Positions 20,204-27,278 of a DNA stretch of 48,539 nt are shown piece by piece. Source of the DNA: a virus; the IMG/VR virus record IMGVR_UViG_3300035241_000028, positions 1 through 48,539 of that record, one strand, 5' to 3'. Every line of letters starts with the position of its first letter. Within the stretch, counting starts at the first letter, position 1. The notes under the pieces were generated by a model. The model was not told the origin of the DNA. It did not search any database and saw only the letters and a program-made list of their open reading frames with translations. The translations under genes and the position numbers were made by a program.

Positions 20204-20598
20204 GCAAGCGCCGATCCCTCCATGGTGGCGGAGAGGGCCGCCCCAACGCCGCCGCCCGCGGCTACGGCAGTCTCTGGCGCAAGCGAGCGGCCGCCCACTT
20301 GGAGCGGGTCCGCCAGCGGCAGGAGGCCGAGGGCTGGCCGGGCGGGCCGTGGTGCGAGTGCGAGGTGTGCGAGAACGCCCTGCTTCAGGCGGCAACCGCC
20401 TACGAGAAGGGCTGGCCGTCGTGGGCGTCGCCACTCCAGGCCGACACCGTAGACCACCGCCGCCCCCGGCGCCTCTTCCCCCTGGAGCTCCAGGGCAGCG
20501 ACGCCCCAGGCGGCTCCGATCACCCCGACAACCTCCGGGCGATGGCGCACGGCCACCACTCGCGGCGAAGGGACGACAAGGTAAGGAGACGAGAATGA
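20200..20598 (+). CDS. HNH-like nuclease
   Basis: One hundred and thirty-two residues from a GTG overlapping the methyltransferase stop. A basic start (SKRRSLHGGGEGRPNAAARGYGSLWRKR) leads to a Cys knuckle (CECEVC) and the nuclease core TVDHRRPRRL...HPDNLRAMAHGHHSRR, which gives the H-(P)-N-L...H..R pattern. Free-standing HNH proteins often work with phage terminase, but here it is coupled to modification genes, so it may cut unmodified DNA. Confidence 0.75.
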   Translation: MSKRRSLHGGGEGRPNAAARGYGSLWRKRAAAHLERVRQRQEAEGWPGGPWCECEVCENALLQAATAYEKGWPSWASPLQADTVDHRRPRRLFPLELQGSDAPGGSDHPDNLRAMAHGHHSRRRDDKVRRRE

Positions 20599-21707
20599 AT
20601 TACGATATCGAGGTCAAGTTCCCATGTCCGACCTGTCTTATGGCCGTCCAGGCTCAAGCGGTCGTAGGCAAGGGTGGGGCGCGCCTGGACAGCGTCCTTT
20701 GCCCTGGGTGCCGGCGTACTTTCGCTCTCAAAGTTAAGTTCGTGGACCCGGCCGAGGCGGCGCGATACATTCTGCGCTGCTCGCATGGCCTCAAGGGCCG
20801 GGGCTGGAGCTTCCCGGAGGCGCGGGCTGCGCTGCTGGAGGCATGCCCCGCGTGCCCGGCGGGGACTGACATCTTCATTGAGAAGTGGCCCCCGGGCGGC
20901 TGGCTTGAGAGCCCGTCGCCCAGCGACGGGGCGCCCGCCGAGACGGCTGGGCCGGCGGACGAGAGTCCAGAACAGGAAACCCTGCGCCAGCGACTGGCAG
21001 CGATTCGAGCAGAAGCTGAGGCTCTGCGCCACGCCATTCTTGACGGCCGGGAGAGCCCCTTCACCATAGGGTGCGAGCATGGCTGCGTGGGAAGCGGCGG
21101 GTCCCTTTTCGACGCGATCAGCGGGCTTCTGGACGAGTGCTCCGAGTGCAAGCTCTATCAGGCCCGGCGAGCCGAGTCGGACGCCGCGGACGAGGACGCC
21201 CCGGCTGAGCCACAGCAGGCAGAACAACAGCTCTACGCCGCCCTCAGGGAAGCGGTCGCAACGATAAACGCCGCTGCGGCGAACGGCGAAGTTCCGAAGT
21301 TTTACACCGAGCCGCTGCTTGCGCAACTGAGGAAGTTCTCGACGGAGTTTCGGTTGTCCCGGGAGCGCGCAGGGTCGTCAGAGGGCGCAGAGCCTGTCGC
21401 CCAGCCGCCGGCCGAACCGCCGCCACCGCTCAGCCCGGCCGCCCAGCGCAGGGCCGAGATGGGCCTCCTGATCGAAGCCATGGAGCTGTTGGACGGACGC
21501 CTGGCGGCTTTCGAGGCCCGACTCCGGCGGGGGCGCGCCTACAGGGACGACTACCGGGACGGCCTCTACTTCGCCGGCCAGCTTGGGGCCCACGTGGCCG
21601 AGCTGAAGACGTTGGCGAGCGACCACGACGCCATCGACGACAGGGACCACCGGGAGCGAATGGCGAGCTGGGAGCTAAAGGCCGCCATCAGGAGGGCGCA
21701 ACAATGA
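20595..21707 (+). CDS. Zinc-ribbon protein with long helical region
   Basis: About 370 residues from ATG 20595 (AAGGAGA upstream). The N-terminus has CPTCLMAV and, 25 residues on, CPGCRRTF, a zinc ribbon. A second region repeats Cys pairs (CSHG, CPACP, then CEHGC and CSECKLY). Long charged helices (LRQRLAAIRAEAEALRHAIL) and a Pro-rich linker follow. The C-terminal 90 residues are coiled-coil-like (LLIEAMELLDGRLAAFEARLR). It may be a scaffold or nucleic-acid-binding protein; no catalytic motif is seen and no family is recognised. Confidence 0.6.
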   Translation: MNYDIEVKFPCPTCLMAVQAQAVVGKGGARLDSVLCPGCRRTFALKVKFVDPAEAARYILRCSHGLKGRGWSFPEARAALLEACPACPAGTDIFIEKWPPGGWLESPSPSDGAPAETAGPADESPEQETLRQRLAAIRAEAEALRHAILDGRESPFTIGCEHGCVGSGGSLFDAISGLLDECSECKLYQARRAESDAADEDAPAEPQQAEQQLYAALREAVATINAAAANGEVPKFYTEPLLAQLRKFSTEFRLSRERAGSSEGAEPVAQPPAEPPPPLSPAAQRRAEMGLLIEAMELLDGRLAAFEARLRRGRAYRDDYRDGLYFAGQLGAHVAELKTLASDHDAIDDRDHRERMASWELKAAIRRAQQ

Positions 21708-22000
21708 AGATACGTCTCGGCGGTCCGGAGGAACTCTATCCGCACCACAGCATCGCGCTGGCACTCGACGTCACCGAGGATCTGGACGTGGTCCACGTCG
21801 AGGAGGCCACGGGGCGGCGCTGGCTTCAAGCCTATGAGGACTTCGAGGCGGTTCGGGGAGAGATCGCCAAGGCGTACGAGCTGGTGGACGGGCGGCACCG
21901 GAAGGCCGGACTCCTCAACCGGGCCGAGGAGCTGCGCCGGGAGGCCGAGGCGCTCGAATGCGAGGTCATCTCGCTTGGCGATGCGGGGGCGTGCTTATGA
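21704..22000 (+). CDS. Hypothetical protein
   Basis: Ninety-eight residues; the first half is beta-like (HHSIALALDVTEDLDVVHVEEATG), the second a charged helix (LLNRAEELRREAEALECEV). The ATG overlaps the upstream TGA. Function unknown. Confidence 0.6.
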   Translation: MKIRLGGPEELYPHHSIALALDVTEDLDVVHVEEATGRRWLQAYEDFEAVRGEIAKAYELVDGRHRKAGLLNRAEELRREAEALECEVISLGDAGACL

Positions 22001-22311
22001 CCGAACCGACGCTCTGCGCGGTTGATCTCGCGCTCCTGCTGGCCGCCTGCAGGGAACTGAGAATGAGCCCTTCCTACCTCGCCGCCGTCAACCTGCGGGG
22101 CGACCTGCGCCCCATGGGCCCGCTCCTCGTGCCCGGATGGATCTACGATTTGGTCGTGAAGTCCGGCGTCAAGCTCACCCTGACCACCGAGCTGCCGGAG
22201 CTGACCGCCGAGGCGATCTGGACCACCGAGGGCGGCGGCGAGATGAGTTGCCGGTTCTCTATCAAGAGCCGCAATTCCTTTTCCATGGAATCCTTAGGCC
22301 CCCCGGGGTAG
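21997..22311 (+). CDS. Hypothetical protein
   Basis: One hundred and four residues from ATG 21997 overlapping the upstream stop. Helical first third (VDLALLLAACRELRMSPSYL), then a beta region (VKLTLTTELPELTAEAIWTTEGG). No family is recognised. The following 120 bases (22312-22432) hold no gene; a CCCCC/GGGGG hairpin around the stop of the opposite gene may end transcription from either side. Confidence 0.55.
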   Translation: MTEPTLCAVDLALLLAACRELRMSPSYLAAVNLRGDLRPMGPLLVPGWIYDLVVKSGVKLTLTTELPELTAEAIWTTEGGGEMSCRFSIKSRNSFSMESLGPPG

Positions 22312-22432
22312 GCCGAGACCGGCAGTGCGTCAGACTTCACCCTCGGCGAAAGCGGGACATTTTCTGCCGGAACCGGAAAGCGTGATGCGGATGTCCGGTG
22401 TGGTGATGCGATGTCCAGGGCCGGGGAACCCC

Positions 22433-22984
22433 CTAGACTTCGCTTCGGGGGTAGCATGCGCCCGGTGGGCGCCTAAAGCATACCAGGGCTGTCAAGGTGT
22501 CGAGGTGAAGATGATCTCTCTCGATTGCCAGGCGGCGGACGTCTACTTCGGCGGCGACGGAGTGCGCCGGGAGACCCAAGCCTCTGGCGATGCTGATGCA
22601 GCTCTCGGTCCCCTTGCCGCCGGGAAAATAGATGAGGTGGCGGGCGCTGGACTGGACGAGCATGCGGCTGTTGCGGCGGGGGCCGGCGGCCGGCCAATCT
22701 CCGTCAACCGACAGGACGGGCCACGGCCGGGTGGGGATCTCGGGGTGATGGCGCTGCATCCAGGCGCGGACGGCGCGGTCGGTCCCCCGGCAGTCGCCGT
22801 CGTGCAGCTCGGTCCCTCCGAGGCGGGAGAAGAGAGCGAAGAAGGCGGCCAGCTCTTCCTCGGTGGACTGGCGGTGGCGGCTGCCGGTGATCGCGACGGG
22901 GACGCGCTGGGCGGTTGGCGGGACCGCGTCCCGTTCCAGGGAGAGGCGGGCGAGAAGCTCGGCGGGGGATTCGGCTGCGCTCAT
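22433..22984 (-). CDS. SLOG/DprA-like (DUF2493-type) protein on the opposite strand
   Basis: About 183 residues, leftward among rightward genes. VAITGSRHR with GGTELHDGDCRGTDRAVRAW and LIYFPGGKGTESCISIARGLGLP are hallmarks of the SLOG (YpsA/DprA/LOG) Rossmann fold, which binds nucleotides or nucleotide-derived ligands. Phage members are widespread and of uncertain role. Such domains occur in several bacterial defence systems as sensors, so a phage copy could scavenge or sense a ligand; this is inference. Its isolated orientation suggests a separately acquired gene. Confidence 0.75.
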   Translation of the reverse strand: MSAAESPAELLARLSLERDAVPPTAQRVPVAITGSRHRQSTEEELAAFFALFSRLGGTELHDGDCRGTDRAVRAWMQRHHPEIPTRPWPVLSVDGDWPAAGPRRNSRMLVQSSARHLIYFPGGKGTESCISIARGLGLPAHSVAAEVDVRRLAIERDHLHLDTLTALVCFRRPPGACYPRSEV

Positions 22985-23018
22985 GCCCCCGAGATTACTA
23001 CGGCAGGCACGGCCGCCG

Positions 23019-23027
23019 TGCTAGACT
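23019..23027 (+). promoter_or_regulatory. Candidate extended -10 promoter before the late operon
   Basis: TGCTAGACT (TGn plus TAGACT) with no clear -35; the ATG of 23036-23374 follows eight bases later. The same nine bases occur in the divergent region at 5365-5373. It may start the packaging and head transcript. Confidence 0.4.
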
Positions 23028-23035
23028 TTCCGGCA

Positions 23036-23374
23036 ATGACGATCGATGACCTGTGGGCCAACATCACCGCGGGCGCCTACGCTCTGACGGACGCCGAGGG
23101 GGAGGCGATGGTGGCGGCGGAGCGGACCCGGCGGGCGGGCGCGTTCGAGGTGGACCTGTTGGCGGCCGTAGAGCTCGCGGGCGATCCCCGGGCGCCGGAG
23201 ATACTGAGCCTGTCCCGCCGGCTGGCGGGCGGACCGGACGCGCCGCCGGCAGCCGTGGCGGAGGCGATCGGCGGGTTGGCGAAGATCCTCCGGGCGCCGG
23301 CGGTGTCGGAGGTGGTGGTCAAGGCGAGCCCCGATGTCCCCCTCGCCCCTATGGTTCCCAGGGGAGCCCCCTGA
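23036..23374 (+). CDS. Hypothetical protein upstream of terminase
   Basis: One hundred and twelve residues, mostly helical with Ala/Arg/Glu richness (GEAMVAAERTRRAGAFEVDLLAAVEL) and a disordered Pro-rich tail. The ATG has no ribosome site and lies next to a -10-like element. Its position directly before the terminase genes suits a packaging accessory, but no similarity shows this. Confidence 0.55.
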   Translation: MTIDDLWANITAGAYALTDAEGEAMVAAERTRRAGAFEVDLLAAVELAGDPRAPEILSLSRRLAGGPDAPPAAVAEAIGGLAKILRAPAVSEVVVKASPDVPLAPMVPRGAP

Positions 23375-23673
23375 TGGTCACACGCCGGAACGGCAAGTCC
23401 GTGCTGGCCAACGATCTGGCGGATTGGTGGATGCGCAAGATCCTGCTCGGGAACGCCGCGAGCCCGCCGCCCGGCCTTGCCCTGAACGATCTCGTATCGG
23501 AGTGGCGCCGCAAGATGATGGAATGGGATGCGGCCAGAGTTGAGCGCGGGTTCGCCGAGGTCTTAGGGCGAGGCGTTAGGGTCCTCTGGCCGCGGCTTCC
23601 CGCCGGCCACGCCCTCTACATGACCAAGGGGCTGGCGGTGGTGGCCGACCGGCGACAGGCGGAGGCCCCCTGA
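23374..23673 (+). CDS. Hypothetical protein upstream of terminase
   Basis: Ninety-nine residues from an ATG sharing its A with the upstream stop; basic start (VTRRNGKSV) and a Trp-rich middle (LADWWMRKIL, VSEWRRKMMEW). It overlaps the terminase small subunit start. No family is recognised. Confidence 0.6.
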   Translation: MVTRRNGKSVLANDLADWWMRKILLGNAASPPPGLALNDLVSEWRRKMMEWDAARVERGFAEVLGRGVRVLWPRLPAGHALYMTKGLAVVADRRQAEAP

Positions 23674-24182
23674 TGGCCCGCGGTCGCCCCCGAGTTCCCG
23701 ACGAGCAGAAGAAGGCGGCCGGCACCTACCGCGGGGACCGGGCGAACCTCAACGCCCCGGTGTACCCGGTGGCGGCGCCGGAGCGGCCGGCCTGGCTGAG
23801 TGAGCAGGCGGCGGCGGCCTGGGACAGCCTGATCCCGATCCTGCTGGACAAGAGAGTGCTCGCCGAAGTGGACCTTGGAGTCGCCGCCAGCTATTGCATG
23901 ATGCTGGGCGAGCTGAGGATCAACGCCGAGGTCCTGAAGACGGAGCCCCGCTACTACAAGGTCAACGGTCTGACCAAGGAGCACCCCGCGGGGAAGGCCC
24001 TCCGCGATCTCGGCAACAAGATCCGCTTGCTGGCCTCCGAGCTGGGCCTCTCGCCGGCGGCGCGCGCCAAGGTCTCGGCCGTGGCGCCCGAGCTGCGCGA
24101 CCACGGCGCCGGCAGTCCAGCCGACCCCATGGCGCCGGAGGCGCCGCGCACCGAGCGCAAGCGGCCGGCGTCGATCAACTAG
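23673..24182 (+). CDS. terS: Terminase small subunit (P27 family)
   Basis: The product recognises phage DNA and recruits the large subunit at the start of packaging. It has 169 residues. The N-terminus MARGRPRVPDEQKKAAGTYRGDR and the core PERPAWLSEQAAAAWDSLIPIL, then LGVAASYCMMLGELRINAEVL and HPAGKALRDLGNKIRLLASELGLSPAARAKV, follow the P27-type small terminase pattern. It overlaps the upstream gene by one base and precedes the large subunit by 12 bases. Confidence 0.9.
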   Translation: MARGRPRVPDEQKKAAGTYRGDRANLNAPVYPVAAPERPAWLSEQAAAAWDSLIPILLDKRVLAEVDLGVAASYCMMLGELRINAEVLKTEPRYYKVNGLTKEHPAGKALRDLGNKIRLLASELGLSPAARAKVSAVAPELRDHGAGSPADPMAPEAPRTERKRPASIN

Positions 24183-24194
24183 GGCTGAGCGGGC

Positions 24195-26087
24195 ATGGCT
24201 CTCGCCGCCCCTCGCGATCTGCACCCCGCCACGGCCTACGCGGTAGACGCGGTCGATGGGCGCCTCGTCATCGGCGAGGAGGTGCTGTGGGCCTGCCGCC
24301 GGCACCTACGCGATCTGGAGAAGGGGGAGAAGCGGGCGGGGCTGTGGTTCGACGAGGTCGCCGCGGACCGAGCGCTCCGCTTTTTCGGCGAGCTGCGCTT
24401 CGTCGAGGGCGAGTTGGCGGGCCGGCCCTTCGTCCTTGAGCCCTGGCAGGAGTTCGTTGTCGGGAGCATCTTCGGCTGGATGCGCGGCGACGGCTTCCGG
24501 CGTTACCGCGAAGCCTGGGTGCGGGTGGCCAAGGGCAACGGCAAGTCGCCGCTCGCCGCCGGCATCGGCCTCTACTGTACGGGCTTCGACGGCGCCTGGA
24601 ACGGGCCGGGAGGGACCTGGCAAAAGGAGCAACGGGCGCAGGCGTTCGCCGTCGCCACCAAGCTGAAGCAGGCGGGCATCGTCCACAAGGTAGCCCTCCT
24701 GATGGCCCAGCAGCTCTCGCCGGCTCTCCGCGGCCAGTTCATCATTCCCGCCACCAAGACCGACCGGGCGGTGCAGGTGCGCATCCGGCACCCCGCCAGC
24801 GAGAGCTTCTTCGAGCCGCTGGGCCGGGAGTCGAAAACCGAGGACGGCTGGAATCCACACCTGTCCATCTTCGACGAGTGCCACCAGTACGGGTCCCGCT
24901 TCATGTGGGACCTCTTCGTCGCTGCCTTGGTGAAGCGGCGGCAGTCCCTCATCTTCGCCATCACGACGGCCGGCTACGGGGGACCGGGTTCGTTCGCCGT
25001 CCTCCAGGATGAGTACTATCGCCAAGTCCTTGATCCCAAGTCGGGCGTCAAGAACGACAGCGTTTTCGCCTACATCGCCCAGCTCGCGCCCGAAGTCAGG
25101 TGCGCCCCCTGCCGCGGGACAGGAAAGACGGAGGAGGGGGAGGACTGCGGGAAGTGCAGCGGCCGCGGCGCGACTGGCGACGACTGGCGAGACGAGGTGG
25201 TCTGGCCGAAAGCCAATCCGAACCTCGGCAAGTCGGTGTACGTCGAGGGCCTGCGGGATCTCGTCGAGCGGGCGAAGCAGGACAAGCGGCGCGTCCCGGA
25301 CGTCAAGGTCAAGAACATGAATCTGTGGGTCCAGGGCGGCGTGCGCGCGATCGACCTCGCGGCCTGGGATGCCACGGGCGCCCGGAACCCGATCCCGCCG
25401 GACGCCGAGCTGCGCCGCCGGCCGTGCTTCGCCGGGTTGGACCTCGCGAGCAACCGGGACCTCACGGCCCTCGTCCTCTACTGGCCGGCGTGTGGTCCGT
25501 GGCCGGTAGCCGTCTGCGCGCCCTGGTTTTGGGTGGCCGAGGACACCGTCGAGGAGCGGCGCAAAGAGGGCAGGGATTACCAGGATTGGATTGACGCGGG
25601 GGAGATTGTGGCGACGAATGGCGAATTCGTTCTCCAGGAGCCGATCCGTAAGCGACTCAACGGCTTGGCGCTCGCCTACACCATCGTCAAGGTGGGCTGC
25701 GACCGCAAGTTCGGTGAGAAGCTACTCCCGGAGCTGCAACAGGACGGCTTCGAGGTGGTCCGCGTGGCGCAGTCGCCGACGAACCTATGCCCGGCCTGGC
25801 AGCTGCTCGAGCGGATCGTGGGCCGGCAGGAGCTGGCCCACGGGGACCACCGGGTGCTCAGGTGGAACGCTGGGAATGTGGTGCTGTGCCGGTCCGTCGA
25901 GGGGCTGGAGATGCCGTCCAAGGAGAAGAGCGCGGAGAAAATCGACGGCATCGCGGCGCTGCTCAACGCGATCCATCTGGCCATGACAACGCCCTACGCC
26001 GGCCCGCCCGCTCCTCCGAAAGGCTACCCTCTCTCGAAACAGCGGGGCGGCGGCCGGCGGGAGATCATGGGCGTCTTTGGGAGCTAG
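24195..26087 (+). CDS. terL: Terminase large subunit with zinc-knuckle insertion
   Basis: The ATPase and nuclease that pumps and cuts DNA into the prohead. It has 630 residues, slightly longer than most Terminase_1 members. The ATPase half has VAKGNGKSPLAAGI (about 112-125, Walker A-like), LSIFDECHQYG (about 222-232, Walker B with catalytic Glu) and a coupling region AITTAGYGGPGS. The nuclease half starts at FAGLDLASNRDLTAL (about 412), with further acidic residues around GCDRKFGEKLLPEL. Between them, residues about 302-325, is CAPCRGTGKTEEGEDCGKCSGRG, a DnaJ-like pair of CxxCxGxG knuckles that standard large terminases usually lack. It may bind zinc and contact small terminase or DNA. Confidence 0.93.
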   Translation: MALAAPRDLHPATAYAVDAVDGRLVIGEEVLWACRRHLRDLEKGEKRAGLWFDEVAADRALRFFGELRFVEGELAGRPFVLEPWQEFVVGSIFGWMRGDGFRRYREAWVRVAKGNGKSPLAAGIGLYCTGFDGAWNGPGGTWQKEQRAQAFAVATKLKQAGIVHKVALLMAQQLSPALRGQFIIPATKTDRAVQVRIRHPASESFFEPLGRESKTEDGWNPHLSIFDECHQYGSRFMWDLFVAALVKRRQSLIFAITTAGYGGPGSFAVLQDEYYRQVLDPKSGVKNDSVFAYIAQLAPEVRCAPCRGTGKTEEGEDCGKCSGRGATGDDWRDEVVWPKANPNLGKSVYVEGLRDLVERAKQDKRRVPDVKVKNMNLWVQGGVRAIDLAAWDATGARNPIPPDAELRRRPCFAGLDLASNRDLTALVLYWPACGPWPVAVCAPWFWVAEDTVEERRKEGRDYQDWIDAGEIVATNGEFVLQEPIRKRLNGLALAYTIVKVGCDRKFGEKLLPELQQDGFEVVRVAQSPTNLCPAWQLLERIVGRQELAHGDHRVLRWNAGNVVLCRSVEGLEMPSKEKSAEKIDGIAALLNAIHLAMTTPYAGPPAPPKGYPLSKQRGGGRREIMGVFGS

Positions 26088-26343
26088 AACCGAACCGTGA
26101 GGGCCGAGGTGGAAGCGGAGCCCCGGTGAAGCCAGCCAACAAGAGGCCGTACAGAACCCATAGAAGAGCGAGGAGGGCGGAGCCCCACAACGGGGCGGTG
26201 ATCCACCACCAGGAACAACGGAGGAAGCCCGCCAGCTTGAGGGGCACCAGGATGGCGAGCGCGACGGAGCCCCAGCCGACGCCGTAGGCGTTGTGGAAGC
26301 TGCCGGCTTTTGCGGACTTGGCGCCTTCAAACCTTCTCGGCAT
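26065..26343 (-). CDS. Small membrane protein, leftward
   Basis: Ninety-two residues from ATG 26343 with AAGGAGAG upstream. Two to three hydrophobic segments (YGVGWGSVALAILVPLKLAGFL; WWWITAPLWGSALLALLWVLYGLLLAG) place it in the inner membrane, with basic termini. It overlaps the end of the terminase gene on the opposite strand by 23 bases. Overlap with the upstream ribbon-helix-helix gene suggests one leftward unit. Superinfection exclusion or membrane anchoring of the regulator are possible roles. Confidence 0.6.
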   Translation of the reverse strand: MPRRFEGAKSAKAGSFHNAYGVGWGSVALAILVPLKLAGFLRCSWWWITAPLWGSALLALLWVLYGLLLAGFTGAPLPPRPSRFGSSSQRRP

Positions 26344-26779
26344 GGTCCTCTCCTTCATGGGGTGCGGCTACGTCGCCGCGTGACTCAAATTCGCGAACGG
26401 CTCGCGCCGCCCGCTTAAGGTCGGACTGAATCTGGCTGGTGTCCATTATGAGATGTACGCCGGCGAGCTTCCCTTGCGGCGCTTGGCCAATCAAGCTCAG
26501 CGCCTTCCGCAGCTCGGAGGCGTGCAGAGCCGCATGCTCTCGGCAGTCGAGGCACTGGTGCGAAGCGCACTTCGCTACGATCTCCAGCATCTCCAGGGCT
26601 CCGCGGATTGCCCGCTCCAGTTGGAGACAGGAGGCGTCGTAGAGCAGCCCCTCGCCCTCGGCGAACTTCCGCAGCGCCTGCTCAAGAACCTTTGTGAAGT
26701 TGAGCCCGAGCTTCACCGCCAGCGCGGCCTGCAGCCGCTCGGCCTCCTCGGAGAGTCGAACCGTCGTTTTCTTCCGCAT
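26327..26779 (-). CDS. Ribbon-helix-helix regulator-like protein
   Basis: One hundred and fifty residues from ATG 26779. The start (RKKTTVRLSEEAERLQAALAVKLGLNFTKVLEQALRKFAEG) matches the ribbon-helix-helix fold: a short basic beta strand for DNA contact followed by two helices. The C-terminal 100 residues are helical with a CASHQCLDCREH cluster that could bind zinc. A strong promoter sits immediately upstream, with only three bases of predicted leader. Likely regulates nearby promoters, perhaps with the AlpA-like protein upstream. Confidence 0.7.
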   Translation of the reverse strand: MRKKTTVRLSEEAERLQAALAVKLGLNFTKVLEQALRKFAEGEGLLYDASCLQLERAIRGALEMLEIVAKCASHQCLDCREHAALHASELRKALSLIGQAPQGKLAGVHLIMDTSQIQSDLKRAARAVREFESRGDVAAPHEGEDHAEKV

Positions 26780-26788
26780 GATGCCCCA

Positions 26789-26817
26789 AGCGTAGGGCGG
26801 GGCGCCATACATGTCAA
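26789..26817 (-). promoter_or_regulatory. Sigma70-like promoter, near-leaderless, leftward
   Basis: TTGACA (26817-26812), exactly 17 bases, TACGCT (26794-26789), then nine bases to the ATG of the ribbon-helix-helix gene. The expected start site leaves about three bases of leader. Confidence 0.75.
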
Positions 26818-26831
26818 GGGGCGGAAGTTTA

Positions 26832-27020
26832 CTACCGCCGCTTGATCTCGCCCCAGAGCTGATCGACCGCGTCCTGCTCTACGCGGTATTCGCCGTTGGG
26901 GCCGAAGGGCTGCGCGGCTGGAAGGAGCCCGGAGGCGATGAAGCGGCGCACGCTTTTGGGCTTCATCCCAAGTTGGGATGCCACTTCGCGCACCCTCAGA
27001 GGAGAGCGGGCTTCGGGCAT
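26832..27020 (-). CDS. AlpA/excisionase-like helix-turn-helix protein
   Basis: Sixty-two residues. LRVREVASQLGMKPKSVRRFIASGLLPAAQPFGPNGEYRVEQDAVDQLW is a winged helix of the MerR/AlpA/Xis type: a recognition helix (PKSVRRFI), a short wing (GPNGEYRV) and a closing helix. Proteins of this size act as excisionases or transcription activators. No integrase is present, so activation or repression is likelier than excision. It lies two bases downstream of a membrane-protein gene whose promoter carries three 10-base repeats that could be its sites. Confidence 0.75.
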   Translation of the reverse strand: MPEARSPLRVREVASQLGMKPKSVRRFIASGLLPAAQPFGPNGEYRVEQDAVDQLWGEIKRR

Positions 27021-27022
27021 TC

Positions 27023-27211
27023 TCAGCTCCCGAGCAGCAGGAGCCATCCGCCGAGCGCGATCATCGCAACGGCGGCGGCGGGAATCAGGATTTCGCCGGC
27101 TGCTTCTTCGATGAAAGCCACCAGTCGCCAACGAAGCGGGACTCGCGTTGGCTGAAGAACGACGGCAACCCGCGGCATCACTGCTTGACAGCCCCAGCGT
27201 TGATGATTCAT
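27023..27211 (-). CDS. Small single-span membrane protein
   Basis: Sixty-two residues from ATG 27211 (or 51 from 27178). The C-terminal third is hydrophobic (ILIPAAAVAMIALGGWLLLLGS), a membrane anchor at the very end; the N-terminus is basic. The first ATG lies eight bases after a perfect TATAAT and has no ribosome site, so this would be a near-leaderless message. Unknown function; it may be only the leader gene of the regulator that follows. Confidence 0.5.
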   Translation of the reverse strand: MNHQRWGCQAVMPRVAVVLQPTRVPLRWRLVAFIEEAAGEILIPAAAVAMIALGGWLLLLGS

Positions 27212-27219
27212 GAGGCCAG

Positions 27220-27225
27220 ATTATA
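27220..27225 (-). promoter_or_regulatory. Consensus -10 element before leftward regulator island
   Basis: TATAAT at 27225-27220, eight bases before ATG 27211. No -35 consensus: the -35 region is taken up by three 10-base direct repeats, which suggests control by a bound protein. Confidence 0.6.
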
Positions 27226-27226
27226 T

Positions 27227-27260
27227 CCCCTCTGCGCCCCTCTGCGCCCCTCTGCGCCCG
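27227..27260. repeat. Three 10-base direct repeats (iteron-like)
   Basis: The unit CCCCTCTGCG occurs three times in a row with an exact 10-base period (27227-27256), so each copy faces the same side of the helix. It lies directly upstream of the leftward TATAAT and in front of the portal gene. Candidate binding site for the AlpA-like or ribbon-helix-helix protein. Confidence 0.7.
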
Positions 27261-27278
27261 AGAAGTTGCGGGCGTGCC

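Noticed and set aside
27210-27278. Upstream ATG for the portal gene
   Set aside because: It would translate the 10-base repeats and has no ribosome site; the conserved part begins later.
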